A DNA stretch of 64,000 nt from Kumtagia sp964244725 (GCA_964244725.1 CAXTJQ010000012.1:62001-126000), one strand, 5' to 3'. Shown: positions 24,891 to 34,913, numbered from the stretch's first letter. The notes: generated from the sequence alone by a model not told the origin. Made by a program: numbers and translations.

Positions 24891-25820
24891 ATGGCAATTC
24901 TCCTCATCGCCGAACACGACAATGCGACGCTGTCCGACCAGACGGCCAAGACGCTGACGGCCGCGCTCAAGATCGGGGCCGATGTCCATGTATTGGTCGC
25001 CGGCAAGGGCGCCAGGCCCGTGGCCGACGCGGCCGCACAGCTGCAGGGCGTCACCAGGGTGCTGCTCGTCGAGGCCGATGAGCTGGCGGAGCGCCTCGCG
25101 GAGCCATACGCCGCGACCATCGCTTCGCTCGCCGGCCCCTACGACACGATTATCGCGCCGGCGACCTCGTCGGGCAAGAACGTCATGCCGCGCGTCGCCG
25201 CTCTCCTCGACGTGATGCAGGTGTCCGAGGTCGTCGAGGTGGTTTCGCCCGACACGTTCAAGCGGCCGATCTATGCCGGCAACGCCATCCAGACGGTCCA
25301 GTCGACCGACGCCAAGCGGGTCGTGACCGTCCGCACCGCTTCCTTCCAGGCCGCGCCGGAAGAAGGCTCCGCTCCGGTGGAGATCGTCTCGGCGGCCGCC
25401 AACGCCGGCCTCTCCACGTTCGTCGAAAACCGCCTGTCGGACAGCGACCGTCCCGAGCTCACATCGGCCAGGATCATCATCTCGGGCGGGCGCGCCTTGG
25501 GTTCGTCTGAAAAGTTCCAGGAGGTCATCCTGCCGGTGGCCGACAAGCTCGGCGCCGCCGTCGGCGCGTCGCGCGCCGCGGTCGATGCCGGCTATGCGCC
25601 GAACGACTGGCAGGTCGGCCAGACCGGCAAGGTGGTCGCGCCGCAGCTCTACATCGCCGTCGGCATCTCCGGCGCGATCCAGCATCTTGCCGGCATGAAG
25701 GACTCAAAGGTCATCGTCGCCATCAACAAGGACGAGGAAGCGCCGATCTTCCAGGTCGCCGACTACGGGCTTGTCGGCGACCTCTTCACCCTCCTGCCGG
25801 AACTCGAGAAAGCGCTCTGA
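24891..25820 (+). CDS. etfA: Electron transfer flavoprotein subunit alpha
   Basis: Alpha subunit (309 aa) that carries most of the FAD site. The N-terminal ETF domain is followed by the C-terminal FAD-binding domain with SGGRALGS, VGASRAAVDAGYAPND and the conserved signature LYIAVGISGAIQHLAGM ending in VAINKDEEAPIF. Complete length. Same operon as etfB, and followed 150 bp later by a 3-hydroxybutyryl-CoA dehydrogenase gene, which fits a fatty acid/polyhydroxybutyrate oxidation setting. Confidence 0.96.
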   Translation: MAILLIAEHDNATLSDQTAKTLTAALKIGADVHVLVAGKGARPVADAAAQLQGVTRVLLVEADELAERLAEPYAATIASLAGPYDTIIAPATSSGKNVMPRVAALLDVMQVSEVVEVVSPDTFKRPIYAGNAIQTVQSTDAKRVVTVRTASFQAAPEEGSAPVEIVSAAANAGLSTFVENRLSDSDRPELTSARIIISGGRALGSSEKFQEVILPVADKLGAAVGASRAAVDAGYAPNDWQVGQTGKVVAPQLYIAVGISGAIQHLAGMKDSKVIVAINKDEEAPIFQVADYGLVGDLFTLLPELEKAL

Positions 25821-25973
25821 CGGCTCTTTGCGGCGCAGCCTGCGAATTCATCCAGCGCGGTCTCCAAAACGCTCCAAAAATGATGCTTCGGTCTGGACGC
25901 GACCGCGGCGTTCTTACTATGGTGCGCTGCAAAAAACTCGGGCGCTGAAGCTCGAGACGCAGGATGAAACCCC

Positions 25974-26852
25974 ATGAACGACATCGAAACGGTCGGCATT
26001 GTCGGCGCGGGCCAGATGGGCAGCGGCATCGCCCATGTGTCCGCGCTGGCGGGCTATAAGGTTCTGATCTACGACCTCGCGGCCGAAAACATCGACAAGG
26101 CGATGGCGACCGTTAGCGGAAACATGGCGCGTCAGGTCGCGGGCGGGAAGCTCGAGGAATCCGTGCGACGCGAGGCGATGGGCCGCATTTCGGGCGCTCC
26201 AAGGATCCAGGATCTGGCCGGCGCCGATCTGGTGATCGAGGCCGCCACCGAAGACGAGAGCGTCAAGCGCAAGATCTACGCCCAGCTCTGTCCGGCCCTC
26301 AACCCGGCGGCGGTCCTTGCCACCAACACCTCCTCGATCTCGATCACGCGTCTTGCCGCCGCGACCGACCGCGCCGAGCGCTTCATCGGCATCCATTTCA
26401 TGAATCCGGTCCCGATCATGAAGCTTGTCGAACTCGTGCGCGGCATCGCGACAGGCAACGAGACATTCGAGATCGCCAGGCAATTCGTCAAGCGCCTCGA
26501 CAAAACCTCGACCGTATCGGAGGATTTCCCGGCCTTCATCGTCAACCGCATCCTGCTGCCGATGATCAACGAGGCGATCTACACGCTTTACGAAGGCGTG
26601 GGCTCCGTCGACGCGATCGATACGGCGATGAAGCTCGGCGCCAACCATCCCATGGGCCCGCTGCAGCTCGCGGATTTCATCGGTCTCGACACCTGCCTGT
26701 CGATCATGCAGGTCCTGCACGACGGCCTTTCGGATTCGAAGTATCGTCCCTGCCCGCTGCTGGTCAAATATGTCGAGGCCGGCTGGCTCGGCCGCAAGGC
26801 CGGCCGCGGCTTTTACGACTATCGCGGCGAAACCCCTGTACCGACCCGGTAG
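25974..26852 (+). CDS. hbd: 3-hydroxybutyryl-CoA dehydrogenase
   Basis: NAD(P)-dependent dehydrogenase (292 aa) converting 3-hydroxyacyl-CoA to 3-oxoacyl-CoA. The N-terminal Rossmann motif is GIVGAGQMGSGIA, the catalytic His lies in IGIHFMNPVP with Glu in VELVRG, and the C-terminal helical domain has DAIDTAMKLGANHPMGPLQL. Length is that of the single-domain enzymes rather than FadB fusions. Downstream of etfBA, a frequent rhizobial arrangement. Confidence 0.95.
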   Translation: MNDIETVGIVGAGQMGSGIAHVSALAGYKVLIYDLAAENIDKAMATVSGNMARQVAGGKLEESVRREAMGRISGAPRIQDLAGADLVIEAATEDESVKRKIYAQLCPALNPAAVLATNTSSISITRLAAATDRAERFIGIHFMNPVPIMKLVELVRGIATGNETFEIARQFVKRLDKTSTVSEDFPAFIVNRILLPMINEAIYTLYEGVGSVDAIDTAMKLGANHPMGPLQLADFIGLDTCLSIMQVLHDGLSDSKYRPCPLLVKYVEAGWLGRKAGRGFYDYRGETPVPTR

Positions 26853-27120
26853 GCAGGGAAGGGTCGGACGGCCCTCGAGGAGCCATCGCATTCGGCGTCA
26901 CTTCGGTTGCAGGCATCACATCGAATCGCAGGACAGCGATCAAGTGTTCGTGAGTTCGCTACGCTGATTGTATCGATTTCGCATACAAATGCCAAATCTG
27001 TGCTTTTAATGCAACATGGAGCGACAAGCCGTATTCAGACGTATTCACTTTGAAACTCCCGTATGTCACGTCCGTTCATACAATGTTGGAACGACATCGA
27101 TGGATGCTGGGAGTTTTCGA

Positions 27121-27906
27121 ATGAAGCGCTTTCTCTTGACCGCCGGCCTCCTCGCCTTGGCGCTGCCCGCATTCGCGGCAGATGCGATCATCGAACCGGT
27201 TCCAGTCGTCGAATCGGCTGCCGTCGGCGACTGGACGGGGTTCTATGCCGGCCTGCAACTGGGCGGCGCTTTCGGCGGCGACGACGGTCAATTGTCGATT
27301 TCGCCTTTCACTCCGATCTTGCAAACGCGATTTGCCCCGGGATTCGACGGCGAGTTCGACACCGGCGTGACCGGCGGCGCCCATGTCGGCTACGATTGGC
27401 AGGCGGGCAATATCGTCTTCGGCGTGCTGGCCGATATTTCCGCGACGGACATCGGCGATCGCCAGAGCGGATTTTCCGACACGCCCGCAGCCTACACCAT
27501 CGAGCGGGAGTTGAACTTTTTCGCGACCGCGCGAGGCAAGCTCGGTTATGCCGTCTCTCCGCGCTTCCTCGGCTATGTCACCGGCGGCGTGGCGTTCGGC
27601 GATGTCGACTTCAACTACAGTCAGCCTGGTTCGAGCGCTGTCGTGCAGTCGATCACGGGCGACCAGGATTCGGTTGGGTATACCGTGGGCGCCGGCGGCG
27701 AGGTCCTGCTCACCGAAAATGTCTCGCTCGGTCTGGAGTATCTCTACACGAACCTCGGCGACAATGATTATACCGTCAATATCGCCGGCGCCGGTCCGAA
27801 CCGGAACACCTTCGGCGCGATCGGTGGACCAGGAACGGACCTGACCGGCAGCGACGACGATTTCGACTTCCATACGGTCCAGATGAAGCTGTCCTACCGC
27901 TTCTAA
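27121..27906 (+). CDS. Outer membrane protein, Omp25/RopB-like beta-barrel
   Basis: Exported 261-aa protein. A signal peptide ends at LPAFAADA (about residue 20). After a short Pro/Val-rich linker, WTGFYAGLQLGGAFGG starts an eight-stranded barrel with alternating hydrophobic strands, e.g. GGAHVGYDWQAGNIVFG and LGYVTGGVAFGDV, ending in the aromatic C-terminal strand (VQMKLSYRF) recognised by the Bam machinery. This fits the Omp25/Omp31 family abundant in Rhizobiales. The frame opens upstream, but ATG 27121 starts the signal peptide. AT-richer DNA at 26930-27110 likely holds its promoter. Confidence 0.88.
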   Translation: MKRFLLTAGLLALALPAFAADAIIEPVPVVESAAVGDWTGFYAGLQLGGAFGGDDGQLSISPFTPILQTRFAPGFDGEFDTGVTGGAHVGYDWQAGNIVFGVLADISATDIGDRQSGFSDTPAAYTIERELNFFATARGKLGYAVSPRFLGYVTGGVAFGDVDFNYSQPGSSAVVQSITGDQDSVGYTVGAGGEVLLTENVSLGLEYLYTNLGDNDYTVNIAGAGPNRNTFGAIGGPGTDLTGSDDDFDFHTVQMKLSYRF

Positions 27907-27953
27907 ACTTTGCAATTCAGATAAGGCAGGGCTCGGCGCAAGCCGCGTCCTTT

Positions 27954-28640
27954 TCACGAGCCGTCGACAGCTTTTGCAATGAGGACCCTGGCGTCCTGGC
28001 CGGACCATTCCGCCGGCCCGTTCATATGAGCCAACAGGCATCCCTCCGGATCGATCAGCAGCGTGGCGGGTAGTCCGAGCGCCAGACCACGCTTCTTCAA
28101 TTCGTTGAACAGCCCGAGAGTGTGGTCGGTGTAGTAGGTCAGTTCCTCGACTTCGGTCTCGGCGAGAAACCTCTTCGGCTTCACGTCGTCGCCGGTATCG
28201 ACATTGACCGCGACCACTTCGAACGCGGCGTCGCCGGCATCTTTCTGCAACGCATCCAGCGCGGGCATCTCCGCCCGGCAGGGAGCGCACCATGTCGCCC
28301 ACAGATTGAGCAGGATCGTCTTTCCCGCTTTGTCGCCGAGCGTCAGGTGTTTTCCGTCCGGTCCGTAGAAGCCAAGCGCGGCGAGAGACCGCGGCGGATC
28401 GGCCGCCGCGAGCGCAGCCACGTCGCCGGTGGCCGCCGTTGCGATCGTCCTGGCCCTGCCGGCCTTTTCCGGACAGGAATCGTCAGCATCGGCATAGCCG
28501 CCCAGTCCGAGCGCGGCCGTGTTGCCAGGCGAGCCCCCGCTGACATATACGGCGATCGCGCCGGCCAGCGCGCCCGCCATGACAGCGAGCGCGACCCAGC
28601 GCCAGGCCGGGAACCACCTTGGTCTCGTTTCGTCCGACAT
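27954..28640 (-). CDS. tlpA: Thiol:disulfide interchange protein TlpA-like
   Basis: Membrane-anchored periplasmic thioredoxin (228 aa). One membrane helix (about residues 14-34) is followed by a thioredoxin domain with the redox motif WATWCAPCR, Cys118 and Cys121, and a cis-Pro in GLPATLLID. Extra Cys56 and Cys near 203 resemble the structural pair known in Bradyrhizobium TlpA, which reduces cytochrome oxidase assembly factors. Divergent from argH with a 30-bp gap, an arrangement usual in Rhizobiales. Confidence 0.9.
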   Translation of the reverse strand: MSDETRPRWFPAWRWVALAVMAGALAGAIAVYVSGGSPGNTAALGLGGYADADDSCPEKAGRARTIATAATGDVAALAAADPPRSLAALGFYGPDGKHLTLGDKAGKTILLNLWATWCAPCRAEMPALDALQKDAGDAAFEVVAVNVDTGDDVKPKRFLAETEVEELTYYTDHTLGLFNELKKRGLALGLPATLLIDPEGCLLAHMNGPAEWSGQDARVLIAKAVDGS

Positions 28641-28670
28641 TCCTGAAATCTCCGCAATCCGGGTAGCACG

Positions 28671-30071
28671 ATGAGCGAAACCAAGGCCAGCAACGCGATG
28701 TGGGGCGGACGTTTTGCCTCGGGCCCGGCCGCCGTCATGGAGGCGATCAACGCGTCGATCGGCTTCGACCAAAAGCTCTATGCACAAGATATCCGCGGCT
28801 CTATCGCTCATGCGCGAATGCTCGGGCAAACGGGCATTATTTCGGCCGCCGACAGGGACAGGATCGTCGATGGGTTGAATGCGATCCTGGCGGAAATCGA
28901 AACCGGCGGCTTCGACTTCAAGCCGCAACTCGAAGACATCCATATGAATATCGAGGCCCGGCTTGCCGAACTGATCGGCCCGCCTGCCGGCCGCCTTCAT
29001 ACGGCGCGCTCGCGCAACGATCAGGTCGCGGTCGATCTTCGTCTCTGGGTGAAGGACGAGTGCTTTCGCGTCTCGGAAGCGCTGACCGGCTTGATGCGGA
29101 CGCTCCTCGCGCGCGCGGAGGAACACGCCGCGACCTTGATGCCGGGCTTCACCCATCTGCAGGCCGCGCAGCCGGTCACCTTCGGTCACCACTGCATGGC
29201 GTATGTCGAGATGTTTTCGCGCGACCTGTCGCGAGTCCGCGACGCCGCCACGCGCATGGACGAATCGCCGCTGGGGGCCGCGGCGCTGGCCGGAACGGGC
29301 TTTCCGATCGACCGTCACATGACGGCGGAGGCGCTCGGCTTCCGCGAACCGACCCGCAATTCGCTCGACAGCGTTTCGGATCGCGATTTCGCGCTCGAGT
29401 TCCTGTCCGTCGCCGCCCTCTGCGCCACCCACCTGTCGCGGCTGGCGGAGGAGATCGTGCTCTGGTCGACGCCGCAGTTCGGTTTCGTGCGGCTCTCGGA
29501 TTCGTTTTCGAGCGGGTCTTCGATCATGCCGCAGAAGAAGAACCCGGATGCCGCCGAACTCGTCCGCGCCAAGACCGGCCGCGTCAACGGCCATCTGATT
29601 GGATTGCTGACCGTGATGAAGGGTCTGCCGCTGACCTACTCCAAGGACATGCAGGAAGACAAGGAAGCGGTCTTCGACGCCGCGGAGACGCTCGATCTGA
29701 TGCTTGCGGCGATGACCGGCATGATCGGCGACCTGACCGTCAACGTGTCGGCGATGAAGCGGGCGGCCGGAGCGGGTCATACGACCGCGACCGACCTGGC
29801 CGACTGGCTGGTGCGCGCGCTGAACCTGCCGTTCCGGGAAGCGCACCACGTGACGGGCCGGGCCGTCGCCCTTGCGGAAGCGCGCGGCAAGGACCTCGCG
29901 AAGCTTTCGCTTGCCGACCTGCAGTCGATCCATGAAGGGATCACGGAGGACATTTTTTCCGTGCTGACGGTCGAAAGGTCGGTGAACAGCCGCAAGTCTT
30001 TCGGCGGCGCCGCGCCCTCGGAGGTCCGCAAGCAGGTGCGCTATTGGAAAAAGCGGCTGGGCAAGCTTTGA
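28671..30071 (+). CDS. argH: Argininosuccinate lyase
   Basis: Last enzyme of arginine synthesis (466 aa), splitting argininosuccinate to arginine and fumarate. The fumarase/aspartase superfamily signature GSSIMPQKKNP lies near residue 285 with the catalytic serine in it, and TARSRNDQVA and GFTHLQAAQP are the other two conserved blocks. Complete length. Followed within 70 bp by lptM and lysA, likely one transcript. Confidence 0.97.
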   Translation: MSETKASNAMWGGRFASGPAAVMEAINASIGFDQKLYAQDIRGSIAHARMLGQTGIISAADRDRIVDGLNAILAEIETGGFDFKPQLEDIHMNIEARLAELIGPPAGRLHTARSRNDQVAVDLRLWVKDECFRVSEALTGLMRTLLARAEEHAATLMPGFTHLQAAQPVTFGHHCMAYVEMFSRDLSRVRDAATRMDESPLGAAALAGTGFPIDRHMTAEALGFREPTRNSLDSVSDRDFALEFLSVAALCATHLSRLAEEIVLWSTPQFGFVRLSDSFSSGSSIMPQKKNPDAAELVRAKTGRVNGHLIGLLTVMKGLPLTYSKDMQEDKEAVFDAAETLDLMLAAMTGMIGDLTVNVSAMKRAAGAGHTTATDLADWLVRALNLPFREAHHVTGRAVALAEARGKDLAKLSLADLQSIHEGITEDIFSVLTVERSVNSRKSFGGAAPSEVRKQVRYWKKRLGKL

Positions 30072-30137
30072 GCCATGGATGCATTGCGCCCGGAACTTCG
30101 CTACAACGCCGACAATATCCTGGAACGAGAGAAACCG

Positions 30138-30344
30138 ATGGCCGCTCGCAGGCTCCTGACCCCGATCGTCCTTGCGATCCTGATCGGTGTGACCGGCTGT
30201 GGCCGCAAGGCGCCGCTCGACACGCCCTACGATGCGGCCGTCCAAGCGCGCAAGGACGCCGAGAAGGCGAAGGAGCCGCTCCCGCCGCAACCCAGCAAGC
30301 CCGTCAAGGACAAGCCCTTTTTCCTTGACCGCCTGATCCAGTAG
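30138..30344 (+). CDS. lptM: LptM/YifL-like small lipoprotein
   Basis: Small outer-membrane lipoprotein (68 aa). The lipobox is IGVTGC, giving lipidated Cys at residue 21, followed by GRKAPLDTP, which matches the LptM motif CGxKGPL. LptM helps LptD reach its correct disulfide state during LPS transporter assembly. ATG 30138 follows GGAACGAGAG; an in-frame ATG at 30075 would add 21 unlikely residues. Placement between argH and lysA is conserved in many proteobacteria. Confidence 0.85.
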   Translation: MAARRLLTPIVLAILIGVTGCGRKAPLDTPYDAAVQARKDAEKAKEPLPPQPSKPVKDKPFFLDRLIQ

Positions 30345-30349
30345 CCGCG

Positions 30350-31615
30350 ATGAATCATTTCGAATTCCGCGATGGCGTCCTGCATGCCGAGGACGTGCCG
30401 GTGCCGGAGATCGCGGCAGCCGTGGGCACGCCCTTTTATTGCTACTCGACTGCGACGCTGGAGCGGCACTTCAGGGTGTTTGGCGAGGCGCTGCACGGGC
30501 TCGATGCGCTCGTCTGCTATGCCATGAAGGCAAACTCGAACCAGGCCGTCGTCGCCACGCTGGCGCGGCTCGGCGCAGGCGCGGACGTGGTTTCGGAAGG
30601 CGAATTGCGACGGGCGCTGGCCGCCGGCGTGCCCCCTGAAAAAATAGTGTTCTCGGGTGTCGGCAAGACCGCGCGCGAGATCGATTTCGCGCTCGGCGCC
30701 TGCATTCTCTGCTTCAACGTCGAGTCGGAACCCGAACTGGAATTGCTGTCGCAGCGCGCGATCGCAGCAAAGACGATCGCGCCGGTATCGCTCCGCATCA
30801 ACCCCGACGTGGACGCCAGGACGCACAAGAAAATATCGACCGGCAATGCCGAGAACAAATTCGGCATCCCGCGCGGCCGCGCACGCGCGGTCTATGCCCG
30901 GGCGGCGGGCTTGCCCGGCCTTCGGGTCACCGGCATCGACATGCATATCGGCAGCCAGATCACCGACCTCCACCCGTTCGACGACGCCTTCGCGATCCTG
31001 TCCGAACTGGTCGAGATGTTGCGGGCCGACGGCCATCATATCGAGCACGTCGATTTCGGCGGCGGCCTCGGCGTACCCTACCATGTCGACAACAATCCGC
31101 CGCCTTCGCCGGAAGCCTATGGCGACATCGTCCGCCGCCGCGCCGGGCATCTCGGCGTCAGGGCGGTCTTCGAACCCGGCCGCCTGATCGTGGCCAATGC
31201 CGGCATCCTGGTGTCGGAGGTCATCCATGTGAAGGAAGGCGAGGCGCGGAATTTCCTGATCGTCGACGCCGCCATGAACGATCTGATCCGTCCGACCCTT
31301 TATGAGGCGTTTCACGAGGTCTATCCCGTGATCCGCAAGCCGGAGGACGCGCCGCGCATGAAAGTCGACATCGTCGGACCCGTCTGCGAGACAGGCGATT
31401 TTCTTGGCGAGGATCGGGACCTGCCGGTCATGACGGCGGGCGACCTTATTGCCGTCGGCGCCGCCGGCGCCTACGGCGCCGTCCAGGCCGGCACGTACAA
31501 CTCGCGGCTCCTCGTTCCCGAAGTCCTGGTCAATGGCGACATATTCCACGTCGTGCGGCCGCGCGGGAGTTTCGAAGACCTGATCGGCCTCGACTCCCTG
31601 CCGGCGTGGCTTTAG
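30350..31615 (+). CDS. lysA: Diaminopimelate decarboxylase
   Basis: PLP enzyme (421 aa) that makes lysine from meso-diaminopimelate. Fold type III alanine-racemase-like barrel with PLP lysine at Lys60 (CYAMKANSN), phosphate-binding HVDFGGGLGVPY, EPGRLIVANAG, and the catalytic Cys in GPVCETGDF. Complete length. Starts 5 bp after lptM. Confidence 0.97.
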   Translation: MNHFEFRDGVLHAEDVPVPEIAAAVGTPFYCYSTATLERHFRVFGEALHGLDALVCYAMKANSNQAVVATLARLGAGADVVSEGELRRALAAGVPPEKIVFSGVGKTAREIDFALGACILCFNVESEPELELLSQRAIAAKTIAPVSLRINPDVDARTHKKISTGNAENKFGIPRGRARAVYARAAGLPGLRVTGIDMHIGSQITDLHPFDDAFAILSELVEMLRADGHHIEHVDFGGGLGVPYHVDNNPPPSPEAYGDIVRRRAGHLGVRAVFEPGRLIVANAGILVSEVIHVKEGEARNFLIVDAAMNDLIRPTLYEAFHEVYPVIRKPEDAPRMKVDIVGPVCETGDFLGEDRDLPVMTAGDLIAVGAAGAYGAVQAGTYNSRLLVPEVLVNGDIFHVVRPRGSFEDLIGLDSLPAWL

Positions 31616-31732
31616 CCGACTGCATACAATTGCAGTCACGATTGCGTTAGTCCGCCTCGCCTTCGCCGCGTTTCTTGTTATTGTTCGATCCAGCGACGCT
31701 GCATCGATGCGGCGTCCCAGCCGGAAGGCCCG

Positions 31733-34312
31733 ATGGACGAAGCGCGCCCGACCGACATGCCCGATTTTCCAGCCGAGGTGACGCGCACGCGGTTTGCGAC
31801 CACCGCGGCGATGGTTCTCGAGCGCGCCTGGCCATTGCTCCTGCCCTTCCTGGCGGTCATGGCCCTGTTTGCGAGCGCCTCGTGGTTCGCCTTATTCCGG
31901 ACGCTTCCGGATACGGTTCGCCTCGCGGCGTTGGCGGCCTTCGCTCTCGCGGCCATCGGCTCGCTCTATCCCCTCCGGTTCTTCCGGCGGCCGACGAGCG
32001 GCGAGGTCGATCGGCGCATCGAACGGTTCAACGCCCTCGACCACGCCCCGCTCATGGTTCAGGCCGACCGGCCGGTCGGAGCGGAGAATGCATTCGCCCA
32101 GGCGCTCTGGCGCGAACACCAGAGACGCATGGCGATGCGGCTCGCCGGTCTCGGCAGCGACCTGCCGCGCACCGATGTCGCGTCTCGCGATCCGTGGGCC
32201 TTGCGGTCCGCCGTAGCGCTGGTCGCGATCGTCGCTTTCGGGTTTTCCTTCGGCACGCATGGCGGGTCGATAGCGGACGGTTTCCGCGCCGTGGCCTTGT
32301 CGGTCCCCGCGCCGCCACGCATCGACGCCTGGGTCACGCCGCCCGCCTACACCGGCAAGCCGCCGGTCTTCCTGACCGCCGGCAACACCGGCGCGGCCGT
32401 GATTACGGTCCCAACGGGCAGCGACGTTTCGCTGCGCGTGACCGGGGGCTCCGGAAGCGAGGCCCTGACCTTGACGGGCGCTGATGGCGTCGCGACCGAC
32501 ATCGCGCTCGCAGCCCCGCCTTCGACGGCGGACGCCGCCCCGACGCGAGCGGCAACGGCGGCGTCGCCGACGTCCACGGCGCGGCAATTCGCAGGCAAGT
32601 TGATGGCGGACGGCGTTCTTGCCTTGCGCGGCGACGAGAACGACCTGGCGCGATGGGCCTTCGCCGTTACGCCGGACCGTCCGCCGGTCATCCGGTTCAC
32701 CGAGGAGCCCAAACGCGCCGCCAATGGATCGCTGGAGTTGCACTACCAGATCGACGACGATTACGGCGCGGCATCCGCCAAGGCCGACTTCACCCTCGAA
32801 ACCCCGCCAGAGTCCACGGCGCGCCCGCTCTATGGCCCGCCGGAAATGCCGCTTTCGATTCCGAGGCGCGGCGGCAGGGAGACAGCCGTCAAGGCCAGCC
32901 GCGACCTGACCGAGCATGTCTGGGCAGGGAGCAGCGTCAAACTTGCTCTCACGGCTGTCGACGACGCCGGTCAGGCGGCGACGACCGAGATCAAGACCAT
33001 ACCGATGCCCGAGAGGCCGTTCGGCAACCAGCTTGCGAAAGCCGTTGTCGAACTGCGCAAAATTTTGTCGCTGGATGCGAACAGCAAGGCGCGCTCGCTG
33101 GGGTTGATCGATGCGATTACGCTGCGTCCCGAAGACACCTTCGCCAACGCTTCCCATTATCTCGGCATCATGGCCGGCCGGACGCGGTTGAAGATGGCCG
33201 AGAGCGACGACGCGCTGCGCGATGTCGCCGACTATCTCTGGAACATGGCGCTACAAATCGAGGACGGCGGGCTGTCCGACGCGGAAAAGCGGCTGCGCGA
33301 GGCGCAGGAAGCGCTGAAGCAGGCCTTGCGCGATGGCGCCAGCGACGAGCAGATCGACAAGCTGATGCAGGAGCTTCGGCAGTCGATGAACGAGTTCCTG
33401 CGCGAATTCGCCGAACGCGCGACACGCGACCCGAAATTGTCGCAGCAGCAGCCCGGACAGGAGATCCGCAAAAGCGACCTCGAAAAGATGATGAACGAAA
33501 TCGAGAACCTGGCGAAATCGGGCAACAAGCAACAGGCGGAGGAGTTGCTGTCGCAACTGCAGGACATGATGGACAACCTGCAAGCGCAACGCCAGCCGCA
33601 GCCGGGCGAAAACGGCCAGCAGAGCGAGATGCGCCAGCAGATGAACAAGCTGGGCGAGATCATGCGTCGCCAGCAGGAGATGATGAACGAAACCTTCCGC
33701 ATGGACCAAATGCAGCGCGGCAAGCCGCCGGGCGGCCAGGGCGAGGAAGACGGACCGGGACAGAATGAACAAAAGAGCGGGGGCGAGGGTCAGCCGGGCG
33801 GCATGACCCCACAGGAATTCGCCGATGCGCTCAAACAGCTTCAGGACGGCCAGGGCAAGCTGCAGGGCGACCTGGAGAGCCTGATGAAGGGGCTGCAAGG
33901 CATGGGACTGCAGCCTGGCGAGGGCTTGGGCGAGGCCGGCGATGCGATGGGCAAGGCCGAGGGCGCGCTCGGTGACAAGGATGGCGGCGCGGCGGTCGGC
34001 CAACAGGGCCGTGCGCTGGAGGCCCTGCGCCGCGGCGGCCAGGACATGATGAAGCAGATTCAGGCCCAACAAGGTGAAGAGGGCGGCAGCGAAGACGGCG
34101 GCCAGCGGGCGAACGATGAGGAGAACCTCGACCCGCTCGGCCGTCCCCGCGCGAGCTCCGGGCCGGATCTTGGAAATTCGGTCAAGGTTCCGGACGAGAT
34201 CGACGTTCAGCGCGCGCGCCAGATCCTCGAGGCGATTCGCAAGCGGCTCGGCAACGCCCTGAGCCCCGAGCTCGAACGGAGCTACCTCGAACGGCTGCTT
34301 GAAATGCGTTAG
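31733..34312 (+). CDS. TIGR02302/DUF4175 family membrane protein
   Basis: Large envelope protein of 859 aa, typical of Rhizobiales. Two membrane helices (about residues 27-75) and a third near 160-180 anchor it; a periplasmic domain with Ig-like segments follows (PAYTGKPPVFL, DDDYGAASAKADF); the C-terminal half is a Gln/Met/Glu-rich helical region (about 520-800) with many KLMQEL/MMDNLQAQ-like heptads. Function unknown for the family. It follows lysA by 117 bp on the same strand. Start ATG 31733 gives a short charged N-terminus before the first helix. Confidence 0.85.
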   Translation: MDEARPTDMPDFPAEVTRTRFATTAAMVLERAWPLLLPFLAVMALFASASWFALFRTLPDTVRLAALAAFALAAIGSLYPLRFFRRPTSGEVDRRIERFNALDHAPLMVQADRPVGAENAFAQALWREHQRRMAMRLAGLGSDLPRTDVASRDPWALRSAVALVAIVAFGFSFGTHGGSIADGFRAVALSVPAPPRIDAWVTPPAYTGKPPVFLTAGNTGAAVITVPTGSDVSLRVTGGSGSEALTLTGADGVATDIALAAPPSTADAAPTRAATAASPTSTARQFAGKLMADGVLALRGDENDLARWAFAVTPDRPPVIRFTEEPKRAANGSLELHYQIDDDYGAASAKADFTLETPPESTARPLYGPPEMPLSIPRRGGRETAVKASRDLTEHVWAGSSVKLALTAVDDAGQAATTEIKTIPMPERPFGNQLAKAVVELRKILSLDANSKARSLGLIDAITLRPEDTFANASHYLGIMAGRTRLKMAESDDALRDVADYLWNMALQIEDGGLSDAEKRLREAQEALKQALRDGASDEQIDKLMQELRQSMNEFLREFAERATRDPKLSQQQPGQEIRKSDLEKMMNEIENLAKSGNKQQAEELLSQLQDMMDNLQAQRQPQPGENGQQSEMRQQMNKLGEIMRRQQEMMNETFRMDQMQRGKPPGGQGEEDGPGQNEQKSGGEGQPGGMTPQEFADALKQLQDGQGKLQGDLESLMKGLQGMGLQPGEGLGEAGDAMGKAEGALGDKDGGAAVGQQGRALEALRRGGQDMMKQIQAQQGEEGGSEDGGQRANDEENLDPLGRPRASSGPDLGNSVKVPDEIDVQRARQILEAIRKRLGNALSPELERSYLERLLEMR

Positions 34313-34360
34313 GCCGAGGACGGCCTTTTCCGGCTGCGGTGGACTGCGGTACCGGTTTGG

Positions 34361-34903
34361 TCAGGCATTGTCCTTGACGACGCCGACGAACGGCAATTCG
34401 CGGAAAGCGTGCGCGACGTCCATGCCGTAGCCGACGACGAAATAGTCGGGGCATTCGAAGCCGACATAGTCCGCGTTGAGCGTCGTCTGGCGGCGCATCG
34501 TCTTGTCGAGAAGCACCGCGATCGCGCAGCTTTTCGCGCCGCGCGACAGCATCAGTTCGCGCGCGAACTTCAGCGTCTTGCCGGATTCGAGGATATCGTC
34601 GATCAGAAGTACGTCGCGGCCCTGGACCTCATTGTCGATGTCGCGCAGAACGCGAACCTCGCCGCTCGTCGTTCCGGCGCCATAGCTCGAAATGAAGATG
34701 AACTCGACTTCCGGAGACAGGCCGACATCGTGCATCGCGCGGATGAGGTCGGCGGCGAAGACGAAGGAGCCCTTCAGGATCGAGATGACGAGGAGATCGG
34801 TGTAGGCGTGCGCCGAGATGTCCTTGGCGAGTTCCAGGTTGCGCCGCGCGATCGCGGAGGCGCTGAACAATACTTCTATGGTTTTGTCGCGCACGATCGG
34901 CAT
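34361..34903 (-). CDS. hpt: Hypoxanthine phosphoribosyltransferase
   Basis: Purine salvage enzyme (180 aa) making IMP/GMP from hypoxanthine or guanine and PRPP. The PRPP-binding loop is VLLIDDILESGKTL, preceded by the flexible-loop SSYGAGTTSGEV, and the C-terminal FVVGYGMD segment contacts the base. The frame runs further upstream but ATG 34903 gives the family length. It overlaps the end of the upstream hypothetical gene region on the same strand by only a 10-bp gap. Confidence 0.95.
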   Translation of the reverse strand: MPIVRDKTIEVLFSASAIARRNLELAKDISAHAYTDLLVISILKGSFVFAADLIRAMHDVGLSPEVEFIFISSYGAGTTSGEVRVLRDIDNEVQGRDVLLIDDILESGKTLKFARELMLSRGAKSCAIAVLLDKTMRRQTTLNADYVGFECPDYFVVGYGMDVAHAFRELPFVGVVKDNA

Positions 34904-34913
34904 CGGGCTGGTC

